Source of the DNA: Azoarcus sp031555955 | GTDB taxonomy: Bacteria; Pseudomonadota; Gammaproteobacteria; Burkholderiales; Rhodocyclaceae | Assembly (NCBI GenBank): GCA_031555955.1 | Contig: JAVBTY010000097.1 | Location: forward strand, 1-7,850 | Length of the DNA: 7,850 nt | Direction: 5' to 3' | Shown: positions 1 to 5,582 of the stretch, in pieces | Numbering within the stretch: position 1 is the first letter of the stretch | How the letters are laid out: every line of letters begins with the position of its first letter | Position numbers and translations under genes: made by a program | Notes under the pieces: model-generated | What the model was told of the DNA's origin: nothing | The model's database searches: none | The model's input: only the letters and a program-made list of their open reading frames with translations

Positions 1-1
1 A

Positions 2-127
2 AACCTCGTCGAGCGATTCTTCAATCGCCTCAAGCAGTTCCGCCGTATCGCAACCCGATACGACAAACTTGCCAATCGATTCAACGCCTTCCTGCATCTC
101 GCTTGTGCCTATATCTGGCTACTGTGA
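2..127 (+). CDS. IS5-family transposase, C-terminal end (cut by the window edge)
   Basis: The reading frame is open from base 2 and ends at TGA 125-127, giving the last 41 residues of a DDE transposase. The visible motif VERFFNRLK followed by QFRRIATRYDKLA is the typical C-terminal signature of IS5-family (IS427-like) transposases. The glutamate of VER is the likely third residue of the catalytic DDE triad, and the following arginine and lysine complete the usual E-R-K pattern. A terminal inverted repeat starts at the stop codon, as expected for a compact IS. The rest of the gene lies to the left of the window, so I cannot tell whether the element is intact or a remnant. The product would act on DNA in the cytoplasm to move the element by cut-and-paste. 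The family call is firm; the exact IS name is not known. Confidence 0.82.
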   Translation, partial: NLVERFFNRLKQFRRIATRYDKLANRFNAFLHLACAYIWLL

Positions 128-137
128 ACACGCCCTA
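125..137 (+). mobile_element. Right end of an IS5-family (IS427-like) element with TA target dinucleotide
   Basis: Bases 125-135 read TGAACACGCCC, whose complement GGGCGTGTTCA is a typical terminal inverted repeat start for IS427-group IS5 elements. It is followed by TA (136-137) within CTAG, the kind of target these elements duplicate. The transposase stop codon lies inside the repeat. I infer that the IS boundary is at 135/136. The left end is outside the window, so the duplicated TA cannot be verified. Confidence 0.65.
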
Positions 138-202
138 GGGACCGCTGCCACCGTATTGACGGAGTACGTGGAAACGGGCCAATGTTTTCATGCGGAACAG
201 AC

Positions 203-209
203 AGGGAGG
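203..209 (+). promoter_or_regulatory. Ribosome binding site of the P-type ATPase
   Basis: AGGGAGG lies 10 bases before ATG 220. This decides the start: an in-frame ATG at 190 would place this purine-rich site inside the coding region and has no comparable site of its own. Upstream, TTGACG at 156-161 resembles a -35 box, but I see no convincing -10 at the right spacing, so no promoter is called. Confidence 0.6.
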
Positions 210-219
210 CCGGATTTCC

Positions 220-2976
220 ATGACCAGACGCGGAGCGCCGCAGGGGCGCGCGGATGAAACGGCCGCCTGGCACACGCTCGGCCAGGTGGAGGTGGAGCGG
301 ATCCTGCAGACCGGCGCGCGGGGGCTGTCCGAAAGCGAGGCGGCGCGCCGGATCGCGGCATACGGTCCGAACCGGCTGGCGCCGCCGCGCCGTCGTGGCC
401 CGCTACTGCGTTTTCTGCTCCAGTTCAACAATGTGCTGCTGTACGTGATGCTGGGCAGCGCCGTGGTCACGGCGGCGCTGGGGCACTGGGTCGATACGGG
501 CGTGCTGCTGGCGGCGGCGGTGCTGAACGCGGTGATCGGCTTCATCCAGGAAGGCAGGGCGGAGGCGGCGCTCGATGCGATCCGCTCGATGCTGCCGTCA
601 CGCGCCACGGTTGTCCGCGATGGCGCGCAATGTGAGATCGACGCCGCCGGACTGGCGCCGGGCGATCTCGTGCGGCTTGGTTCGGGCGACCGCGTACCCG
701 CCGACCTGCGCCTGATCGCGGTCAAAAACCTGCGCGTGGAAGAAGCCCTGCTCACGGGCGAATCCCTGCCCGTGGACAAGGATACCGCCGCCACGAACGC
801 CGATGCGCCACCCGGCGACCGTTACGGCATGGCGTATTCGGGCACGCTCGTGGTGTACGGCCAGGCCAGCGGCATTGTCGTCGCCACGGGCGCGGCTACC
901 GGGCTTGGCCGGATCAACCAGCTGCTGGCGGGCGTCGCGCCGCTTTCCACGCCGCTGCTGCGACAGATCGACCGCTTTGGCCGCGTGCTGGCGTTCGCCA
1001 TTCTCGGCATTTCCGCCGCGACTTTTCTCCTCGGCGTGTTCTGGCGCGGACATCCGCCGGGCGAAATGTTCATGATGGTGGTGGCGCTCACGGCCTCGGC
1101 GATTCCCGAGGGCCTGCCCGCGATCATGACGGTGACGCTCGCGCTGGGCGTGCAGCGCATGGCGCGGCGTCATGCCATCGTCCGCCGGCTGCCCGCCGTC
1201 GAGGCGCTGGGTTCGGTAACGGTGATCTGCTCGGACAAAACGGGCACGCTGACGCGCAACGAAATGACCGTGCAGCGCGTGGTGTGCGCCGGACATGTGT
1301 TCGACGTGGGCGGCGTCGGTTACGCGCCGTCCGGCGACTTCAGCATCGACGGCCGTATTATCGGCATCGACCGTTACCCGGCGCTTGAACTCGCGATCCG
1401 CGCCGGTGTGCTCTGCAACGATGCGCGCCTGTTCGAGGAAGATGAAATCTGGCGCATCGGGGGCGACCCGACGGAAGGCGCGCTGCTCGTGCTCGGCGCC
1501 AAAGCCGGTTTTACCCGGCATGCGGGCGAAACGGCGTGGCCGCGCCAGGATGTGATCCCGTTCGAATCGCAGCACCGTCTGATGGCGACGTATCACCGCG
1601 ACGGCGACGGTGAGCCGTGGATTTTCGTCAAGGGCGCGCCCGAACGCATTCTCGACATGTGCCGCGCGCAGCTTGGGCGCGACGGTGAACAGGCGCTCGA
1701 TGCGGACACCTGGCGGCGGATGGCGACCGATACCGCGGCGCAGGGGCTGCGCCTGCTGGCGCTGGCGTACAGGCGCGCCGCGCCGCAGGGGGAAAAGCTC
1801 GCCACGGACGATCTGGAATCCGGCTTCACGCTGCTGGCGCTGGCGGGCATCATCGATCCGCCGCGCGAGGAGGCGGTGCGCGCGGTGGGCGAATGTCACC
1901 GCGCCGGCATCCGCGTCAAGATGATTACCGGCGATCACGCGGAAACCGCGAAAGCCATCGGCGCGCAGCTTGGCATCGGCATCGGCAAGCCCGCGGTAAC
2001 GGGGGCGGAGCTTGCGCTGATGGATGATGCCGCGCTGCGCCGCGTGGCGATGGAGGTGGATGTTTTCGCGCGCGCCAGCCCTGAACACAAACTGCGGCTC
2101 GTCCAGGCGCTCCAGAGCGGCGGCCAGGTCGTCGCGATGACCGGCGACGGCGTGAATGACGCGCCAGCGCTCAAGTGCGCCGACGTGGGCATCGCCATGG
2201 GGCGCAAAGGCGCCGAAGCGGCCCGGGAGGCGGCGGACATGGTGCTGGCCGACGACAACTTCGCCACGATCGCGGCGGCGGTCCACCAGGGGCGCGCGGT
2301 TTACGACAACCTGAAAAAATTCATCCTCTTCATGCTGCCCACCAATGGCGGCGAGGCGCTGGTCGTTATCGCGGCGATCCTGTTTGAATTCGCGCTGCCG
2401 CTCACCCCGGCGCAGGTGCTGTGGATCAACATGGTCACATCAAGCTGCCTCGGGCTTGCGCTTGCGCTTGCGTTCGAGCCTGCTGAATCGGGGCTGATGC
2501 GCCGCTGCCCGCGCCCACCCGGCGAGGCGCTGCTTTCCGGCTTTTTCGTCTGGCGCGTGCTGCTGGTTTCAGTGGTGATGATGGTGGGCGCGCTCGGCCT
2601 GTTCCTGTGGGAGCTGGAGCGCGGCGCCAGCCTGGAAACGGCGCGCACCATGGCGGTCAACGCCGTGGTGGCGGCGGAAATGTTTTACCTGATCAACAGC
2701 CGCTACATTCTCGCGCCGGTCACCAGTCTGCGCGGCCTCACCGGAAACCGCTACGTGCTGCTGGCGCTGGCGGCCTGCCTTCCCCTGCAGATCGCCTACA
2801 CCCATGCGCCAGCCATGCAGGCGGTTTTTGGTTCAGTCGCGCTGTCGCTTTCCGAATGGGGCCAGGCCGGCTGCGCCGGGCTGCTCGTGTTCTGCGTTGC
2901 GGAACTGGAAAAATACGCGCTGCGCCGCAGCGGACTCGCGGCGCGCCTGCTGCCGCGCCAGTCCCGTCAGGCATGA
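220..2976 (+). CDS. P2-type cation-transporting P-type ATPase
   Basis: This is a 918-residue inner-membrane pump that uses ATP to move a cation. In order it shows a cation-ATPase N-terminal domain (about 15-60), membrane pair M1-M2 (about 60-110), the actuator loop with TGES at 179-182, M3-M4 with PEGLP at 296-300, phosphorylation aspartate D339 in DKTGTLT, nucleotide-domain KGAPE at 471-475, TGD at 570-572, the hinge TGDGVNDAPA from 641, and M5-M10. Compared with SERCA Ca2+ sites it keeps E297 (E309), N709 and E712 (N768, E771), N737 (N796), T740 (T799) and E820 (E908). The position of D800 is S741, however. It fits the bacterial P2 group that includes proteins described as Na+ or Ca2+ pumps, so the ion is unresolved. 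The start at 220 is chosen for its ribosome binding site. It converges on the vsr gene and appears to be a single-gene unit. Confidence 0.93.
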   Translation: MTRRGAPQGRADETAAWHTLGQVEVERILQTGARGLSESEAARRIAAYGPNRLAPPRRRGPLLRFLLQFNNVLLYVMLGSAVVTAALGHWVDTGVLLAAAVLNAVIGFIQEGRAEAALDAIRSMLPSRATVVRDGAQCEIDAAGLAPGDLVRLGSGDRVPADLRLIAVKNLRVEEALLTGESLPVDKDTAATNADAPPGDRYGMAYSGTLVVYGQASGIVVATGAATGLGRINQLLAGVAPLSTPLLRQIDRFGRVLAFAILGISAATFLLGVFWRGHPPGEMFMMVVALTASAIPEGLPAIMTVTLALGVQRMARRHAIVRRLPAVEALGSVTVICSDKTGTLTRNEMTVQRVVCAGHVFDVGGVGYAPSGDFSIDGRIIGIDRYPALELAIRAGVLCNDARLFEEDEIWRIGGDPTEGALLVLGAKAGFTRHAGETAWPRQDVIPFESQHRLMATYHRDGDGEPWIFVKGAPERILDMCRAQLGRDGEQALDADTWRRMATDTAAQGLRLLALAYRRAAPQGEKLATDDLESGFTLLALAGIIDPPREEAVRAVGECHRAGIRVKMITGDHAETAKAIGAQLGIGIGKPAVTGAELALMDDAALRRVAMEVDVFARASPEHKLRLVQALQSGGQVVAMTGDGVNDAPALKCADVGIAMGRKGAEAAREAADMVLADDNFATIAAAVHQGRAVYDNLKKFILFMLPTNGGEALVVIAAILFEFALPLTPAQVLWINMVTSSCLGLALALAFEPAESGLMRRCPRPPGEALLSGFFVWRVLLVSVVMMVGALGLFLWELERGASLETARTMAVNAVVAAEMFYLINSRYILAPVTSLRGLTGNRYVLLALAACLPLQIAYTHAPAMQAVFGSVALSLSEWGQAGCAGLLVFCVAELEKYALRRSGLAARLLPRQSRQA
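2454..2471 (+). repeat. Three tandem GCTTGC units in the M6 coding region of the ATPase
   Basis: GCTTGC occurs three times head to tail and encodes the alternating Leu-Ala stretch just before FEP at the end of membrane segment M6. The unit is six bases, so gain or loss of a copy keeps the frame and adds or removes two residues. The distance from the conserved M6 asparagine to the phenylalanine is 15 residues here, against 13 in SERCA (N796 to F809). Confidence 0.7.
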
Positions 2977-2989
2977 GGAATCCGGCTGC

Positions 2990-3004
2990 GGCGCGGCCTG
3001 CGCC
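2990..3004 (+). terminator. Weak hairpin downstream of the ATPase gene
   Basis: GGCGC (2990-2994) and GCGCC (3000-3004) can pair around a five-base loop, starting 14 bases after the ATPase stop. No run of T follows, so it is not a classical intrinsic terminator. The 111 bases between the two convergent genes (2977-3087) hold nothing else I can name, apart from a small CGGAA/TTCCG inverted repeat at 3070-3082. Confidence 0.2.
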
Positions 3005-3087
3005 TGTAATGGCATGGGCGGTTTTCTGGATGCGCCGGGACGGCCGGGTTTTCGCGCCTGGACCTGTTCCGGAAACATTCCGCCGGT

Positions 3088-3552
3088 TTAGCCCTGTTCA
3101 TCCGCAAGGAATCGCCGCAGGCGCTCCGTAAGGCTGACGGGGCTGCGCAACTCGCATTCCCACACCACCAGCATCGACCACCCGAGCCCGGCCAGCGCTG
3201 CAAGGCATGCAGCGTCCCTCTGGCGGTTGCGCTCTATCTTGGGCAGCCAGTAGCCGGTATTCGTAGACGGTTTCCGGCGCCCGCGCGGACAGTCGTGCCC
3301 ATGCCAGAAACAGCCGTGGATGAAAACCGCCTTGCGCCGTCCCAGAAAGGCCACGTCCGGTTTTCCGGGAAGTTCTTTCCGATGAAGGCGGTAACCGCTA
3401 AAACCAAGGTCGCGCAGCATTCTGCGCACGGCCAGTTCGGGAGACGTGTCGCGGGAGCGCACGGCCCGCATCGTGCGTGAGCGCAGGGCGGACGGCAGCT
3501 CGTTATGCGCGGCGGATGGCCGTTTCGTCTGATTCGCGTTGCGTTGCGCCAT
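3088..3552 (-). CDS. vsr: Very short patch repair endonuclease Vsr
   Basis: This 154-residue cytoplasmic nuclease nicks DNA 5' of the T in T:G mismatches that arise from deamination of 5-methylcytosine, starting short-patch repair. The Vsr core is clear: RAVRSRDTSPEL near the start, LPGKPD, HGCFWHGHDC, NTGYW, and VVWECEL near the end. Counting from ATG 3552, the E. coli catalytic residues D51 and H64 correspond to D66 and H79, and H69 corresponds to H84. The zinc ligands C66, H71, C73 and C117 correspond to C81, H86, C88 and C133, so all key residues are present. A TTG start at 3561 would add three residues; neither start has a strong ribosome site, so translation is probably coupled to the upstream gene, whose 3' end it overlaps by 50 bases in another frame. 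It is the last gene of the methyltransferase-nuclease-vsr operon. Confidence 0.93.
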   Translation of the reverse strand: MAQRNANQTKRPSAAHNELPSALRSRTMRAVRSRDTSPELAVRRMLRDLGFSGYRLHRKELPGKPDVAFLGRRKAVFIHGCFWHGHDCPRGRRKPSTNTGYWLPKIERNRQRDAACLAALAGLGWSMLVVWECELRSPVSLTERLRRFLADEQG

Positions 3553-4360
3553 TGCGGACAACTTTTGTTTTCCGGACTGTTTCCGCCCCCTGGTGGCGCA
3601 CCTCGAACCCGACGTAATTCACCTCTTCGTCACGGCCCCTGAAGCAGTCATGAAACGCCTTGAGCAATTGCACCTCTTCAAGACGCTGGGGTTCCGGATG
3701 CGGATTGTTGCGCGGGCTGGGGATTGTCGCTGGCATTACGTAGATGCATGGCGGCGGCAGGATGTATGGACCAGCCGCTGTCAGCCGCGCTGGATCGTCC
3801 TTTGCCTTCGGACACAACCGGCCGACCGTGGCGCACACCATATCCCAGATAACAACCCCATCCACACGCTGTTCGCGGTAGATGATTTCCGCGCTCAGCC
3901 GCGTGTGGATACCTGACCAGGCGTTATGCCGGGGGTCTGCGCCCGGGTTCGTGCACACACTCCAGATGATGAATTCCTGCGCGTGCGGCGGACGCTCAAA
4001 AATGTTGGTGTTATTGCCATCGAGGCAGCCTTTGAGTTCGATGACCGCCGTTTTGCCGGAATTCAGGCGCACCACATAATCATGCCGGTTCGCCTCGCCA
4101 GCCGACTCCCAGTGCGCGATAAAGCCGCCGTTCTGCATGTGGTTCAGCACATGCAGAACAAACTCGCGCTTTTCCCGCATCGTTGCGGAGAACTGGCCGC
4201 GGATGCGCTCGATCGCACCCCGGAAAACACCGCTGTTGTAAAACTCCTTTTCGGTAAGGCCATGGTCACCGAGCCTGTGGGCCTCCGTTTTCAGCCGCTC
4301 GGCATAATCTTCGATCAGCTTGCGCAGCGCGCTGTTCTGTTCGCAGGGAATAATGCTCAT
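3503..4360 (-). CDS. Putative type II restriction endonuclease, PD-(D/E)XK type
   Basis: The protein is 285 residues, soluble, with no signal peptide or membrane segment. I do not recognise a characterised family by sequence. Residues 91-110 contain a candidate nuclease active site: D94 in RHDYVV, a short beta turn, then E108-L-K110 in AVIELKG, matching the D...(D/E)xK arrangement of many restriction enzymes. The N-terminal 75 residues are charged and helical-looking. Further on are a tryptophan- and cysteine-containing core (IIWSVCTNPG, VVIWDMVCATVGRLCPK) and a basic tail. The start is fixed by an ATGA overlap with the methyltransferase stop at 4357-4360, and the gene lies between a cytosine-5 methyltransferase and vsr, where a cognate nuclease is expected. 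GC content looks lower than in the ATPase (30 of 60 in the line 3961-4020). The nuclease role is inferred from motif and context; a specificity or accessory subunit is the alternative. Confidence 0.68.
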   Translation of the reverse strand: MSIIPCEQNSALRKLIEDYAERLKTEAHRLGDHGLTEKEFYNSGVFRGAIERIRGQFSATMREKREFVLHVLNHMQNGGFIAHWESAGEANRHDYVVRLNSGKTAVIELKGCLDGNNTNIFERPPHAQEFIIWSVCTNPGADPRHNAWSGIHTRLSAEIIYREQRVDGVVIWDMVCATVGRLCPKAKDDPARLTAAGPYILPPPCIYVMPATIPSPRNNPHPEPQRLEEVQLLKAFHDCFRGRDEEVNYVGFEVRHQGAETVRKTKVVRNGATQRESDETAIRRA

Positions 4361-5514
4361 GCCGCCGCCCGCGCCAGCGCCGTCTGTATCGCAAGCAAAG
4401 GGCTGAAAATGTGCTGTGCGATATGCTGGACGACCGGGACTACAACGCCGTCGCCAGTCAGGTGATACGCCTCGTTGTAGTTTTCTGGCAGGACGTAAGC
4501 ATCGGGTAGCCCCATGAGCCTCGCTGTTTCCCGGCTGGAGATGAGGCGCGAGCGGATTTTCTCGCCGTCTACAACGATGATCAGCTGGCGGCTTGAGCCG
4601 CCAGCTGGCGTCCGCAGGCAGCCAGCCACATCGTCGAAGCGCACTTCGGCGCGCTGCGCCCTGCAGCCATTTGCATCGCGCCGCGTGCGTTTGTAGAGGG
4701 CGCCGACCTGACGCTGGCCGCTTTCTCTGGAAAGCTTCCTGGCTGCTTCAACCTTGGCGCGATTAACATCGCTCATCATCGCCAGCAGCCGTTTAGTCTC
4801 GGTCGCTGTGCGCCATTTCACGCCAGAGGGGTTTTCTTCAACCAGGTCGGCGAATACGGAGCCGCGTGGGGCTGGTGCGGGCAGATCCCACCAGATCCAG
4901 TGCCGCTTCTGTGTCGCGGTCAGCTTGTCATAGGCAGTCTGCAAGGCATGCGGATGCCACAACGGGGAAGGGGTATGCCTGTGTATGCTTTCCGGAGTGC
5001 GCCTATCTCTCCGGATGCCGATGATGAACAGGCGGGGCCGTGATTGCGGCACGAATAGCGCGGCATCGATCACCATGGCGCCGAAGCGGTAGCCAGCCTG
5101 ATGGAACGCCGAGCAGATTGCAGCGAAATCTTTCCCGTCGTGGGAGTGCAGCATGCCGGTAACGTTTTCGAGAGCGATGATTTCCGGGGCACGGCCATCG
5201 GCGATGAGGCTTTTCACCACATCCCAGAACGGCCAGAACGTTCCGGAACGTTCCCCCCTGAGACCGGCTCCCGCGCCCGCCAAAGAAAGATCCTGGCAGG
5301 GGAAAGACCCCCAGACCAGATTGGCGCGGCCTGGCAGGTGGGCTGCCGTCACGGCGCGCACGTCCCCGGTCAGCAGTTCGCCATCACCCCAGTTGCGCCG
5401 GTAGGCGGCGCTTTTCTTGTGATCGAAATCGTTGGCGAACAGGCATTGCCAGTCTTTGCCCAGGCCCGCGCGGACCATACCTCCACCAGCGAAGAATTCG
5501 TAAAAAACTGGCAT
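4357..5514 (-). CDS. DNA (cytosine-5-)-methyltransferase of the restriction-modification operon
   Basis: This 385-residue enzyme transfers a methyl group from S-adenosylmethionine to C5 of cytosine in a specific DNA site, protecting it from the partner nuclease. The standard motifs appear in order: I, FFAGGG at 7-12; II, ANDFD at 27-31; IV, FPCQDLS with catalytic C73; VI, ENV at 116-118; VIII, QSRPR at 157-161; a target-recognition region of roughly 180-310 ending in CLRTPAGGSSRQ; IX, RETAR at 328-332; and X, TGDGVVVPVVQHIA near 353-366. Motif X reads GDGVVVP rather than the usual GN.VP. ATG 5514 is preferred because GGAG lies six bases upstream; a GTG at 5535 would add seven residues without a site. 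Its TGA overlaps the nuclease ATG. The DNA site recognised cannot be read from the sequence. Confidence 0.95.
   Translation of the reverse strand: MPVFYEFFAGGGMVRAGLGKDWQCLFANDFDHKKSAAYRRNWGDGELLTGDVRAVTAAHLPGRANLVWGSFPCQDLSLAGAGAGLRGERSGTFWPFWDVVKSLIADGRAPEIIALENVTGMLHSHDGKDFAAICSAFHQAGYRFGAMVIDAALFVPQSRPRLFIIGIRRDRRTPESIHRHTPSPLWHPHALQTAYDKLTATQKRHWIWWDLPAPAPRGSVFADLVEENPSGVKWRTATETKRLLAMMSDVNRAKVEAARKLSRESGQRQVGALYKRTRRDANGCRAQRAEVRFDDVAGCLRTPAGGSSRQLIIVVDGEKIRSRLISSRETARLMGLPDAYVLPENYNEAYHLTGDGVVVPVVQHIAQHIFSPLLAIQTALARAAA
4582..4607. repeat. Perfect 12-base inverted repeat with 2-base spacer inside the methyltransferase gene
   Basis: CAGCTGGCGGCT at 4582-4593 is matched exactly by its complement at 4596-4607 around TG. 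It encodes the PAGGSSRQL segment at the end of the target-recognition region. The mRNA could form a strong GC-rich stem, though a tight loop needs the innermost pairs open. CAGCTGGCG also recurs directly at 4582-4590 and 4602-4610. Confidence 0.75.
5236..5253. repeat. Perfect 18-base palindrome inside the methyltransferase gene
   Basis: GAACGTTCC at 5236-5244 followed by GGAACGTTC at 5245-5253 is a perfect palindrome without spacer. It encodes ERSGTF just after the catalytic PCQ motif. It also contains two AACGTT hexamers flanking a central TTCCGGAA. It could be chance in a conserved protein segment, or a binding site. Confidence 0.7.
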
Positions 5515-5520
5515 TTTTTG

Positions 5521-5524
5521 CTCC
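5521..5524 (-). promoter_or_regulatory. Ribosome binding site that sets the methyltransferase start
   Basis: Read on the minus strand, GGAG is followed by CAAAAA and then ATG 5514, a spacing of six bases. The alternative GTG at 5535 lies upstream of this site and directly abuts an inverted repeat, with no purine-rich sequence before it. Confidence 0.55.
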
Positions 5525-5535
5525 GCACCTGCCAC

Positions 5536-5549
5536 TTACCCGTGGGTAA
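5536..5549. promoter_or_regulatory. Operator-like inverted repeat TTACCC-GT-GGGTAA
   Basis: Two perfect six-base arms with a two-base spacer lie 22 to 35 bases upstream of the methyltransferase ATG, in the only gap before the restriction-modification operon. The position, between start codon and any promoter in the 68-base gap, fits a repressor or autoregulation site. No controller-protein gene is seen in the window, so the methyltransferase itself or an outside regulator would have to bind. I see no clear -35/-10 pair nearby. Confidence 0.4.
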
Positions 5550-5558
5550 AGGATACAC

Positions 5559-5573
5559 AAACTGCGTCAGTTT
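5559..5573. repeat. Inverted repeat AAACTG-CGT-CAGTTT between the glycan genes and the restriction-modification operon
   Basis: Six-base arms with a three-base loop lie 9 bases beyond the stop codon of the glycosyltransferase at 5583. On the plus strand a run of five T ends the stem (5571-5575). On the minus strand, the coding direction here, the run of A precedes the stem and no T-run follows. It is therefore a poor intrinsic terminator for the glycan genes. It could be a second operator half next to the repeat at 5536-5549. Confidence 0.45.
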
Positions 5574-5582
5574 TTGCTCTGG

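Noticed and set aside
190..219. An earlier ATG for the ATPase at 190
   Set aside because: AGGGAGG is placed correctly for ATG 220, and the extra ten residues are not part of the family's N-terminal domain.
135..794. A 219-codon minus-strand frame spanning the IS end and the ATPase start
   Set aside because: It crosses the IS boundary and overlaps the ATPase N-terminal domain. Its serine- and arginine-rich translation resembles no protein.
598..2286. A 562-codon open frame on the minus strand inside the ATPase gene
   Set aside because: The opposite strand has every P-type ATPase motif in order. This frame is rich in Arg, His and Ala with no domain, a usual by-product of high GC content.
3926..4465. 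A 179-codon plus-strand frame across the nuclease/methyltransferase junction
   Set aside because: It is antisense to two coupled genes, has no ribosome binding site I can see, and shows no motif.
5515..5535. GTG start for the methyltransferase at 5535
   Set aside because: It abuts the inverted repeat and has no ribosome site, whereas ATG 5514 has GGAG six bases upstream and begins just before motif I.
5559..5573. Intrinsic terminator of the glycan operon
   Set aside because: On the coding (minus) strand the stem is AT-rich at its base, short, and not followed by a T-run, so I list it only as an inverted repeat.
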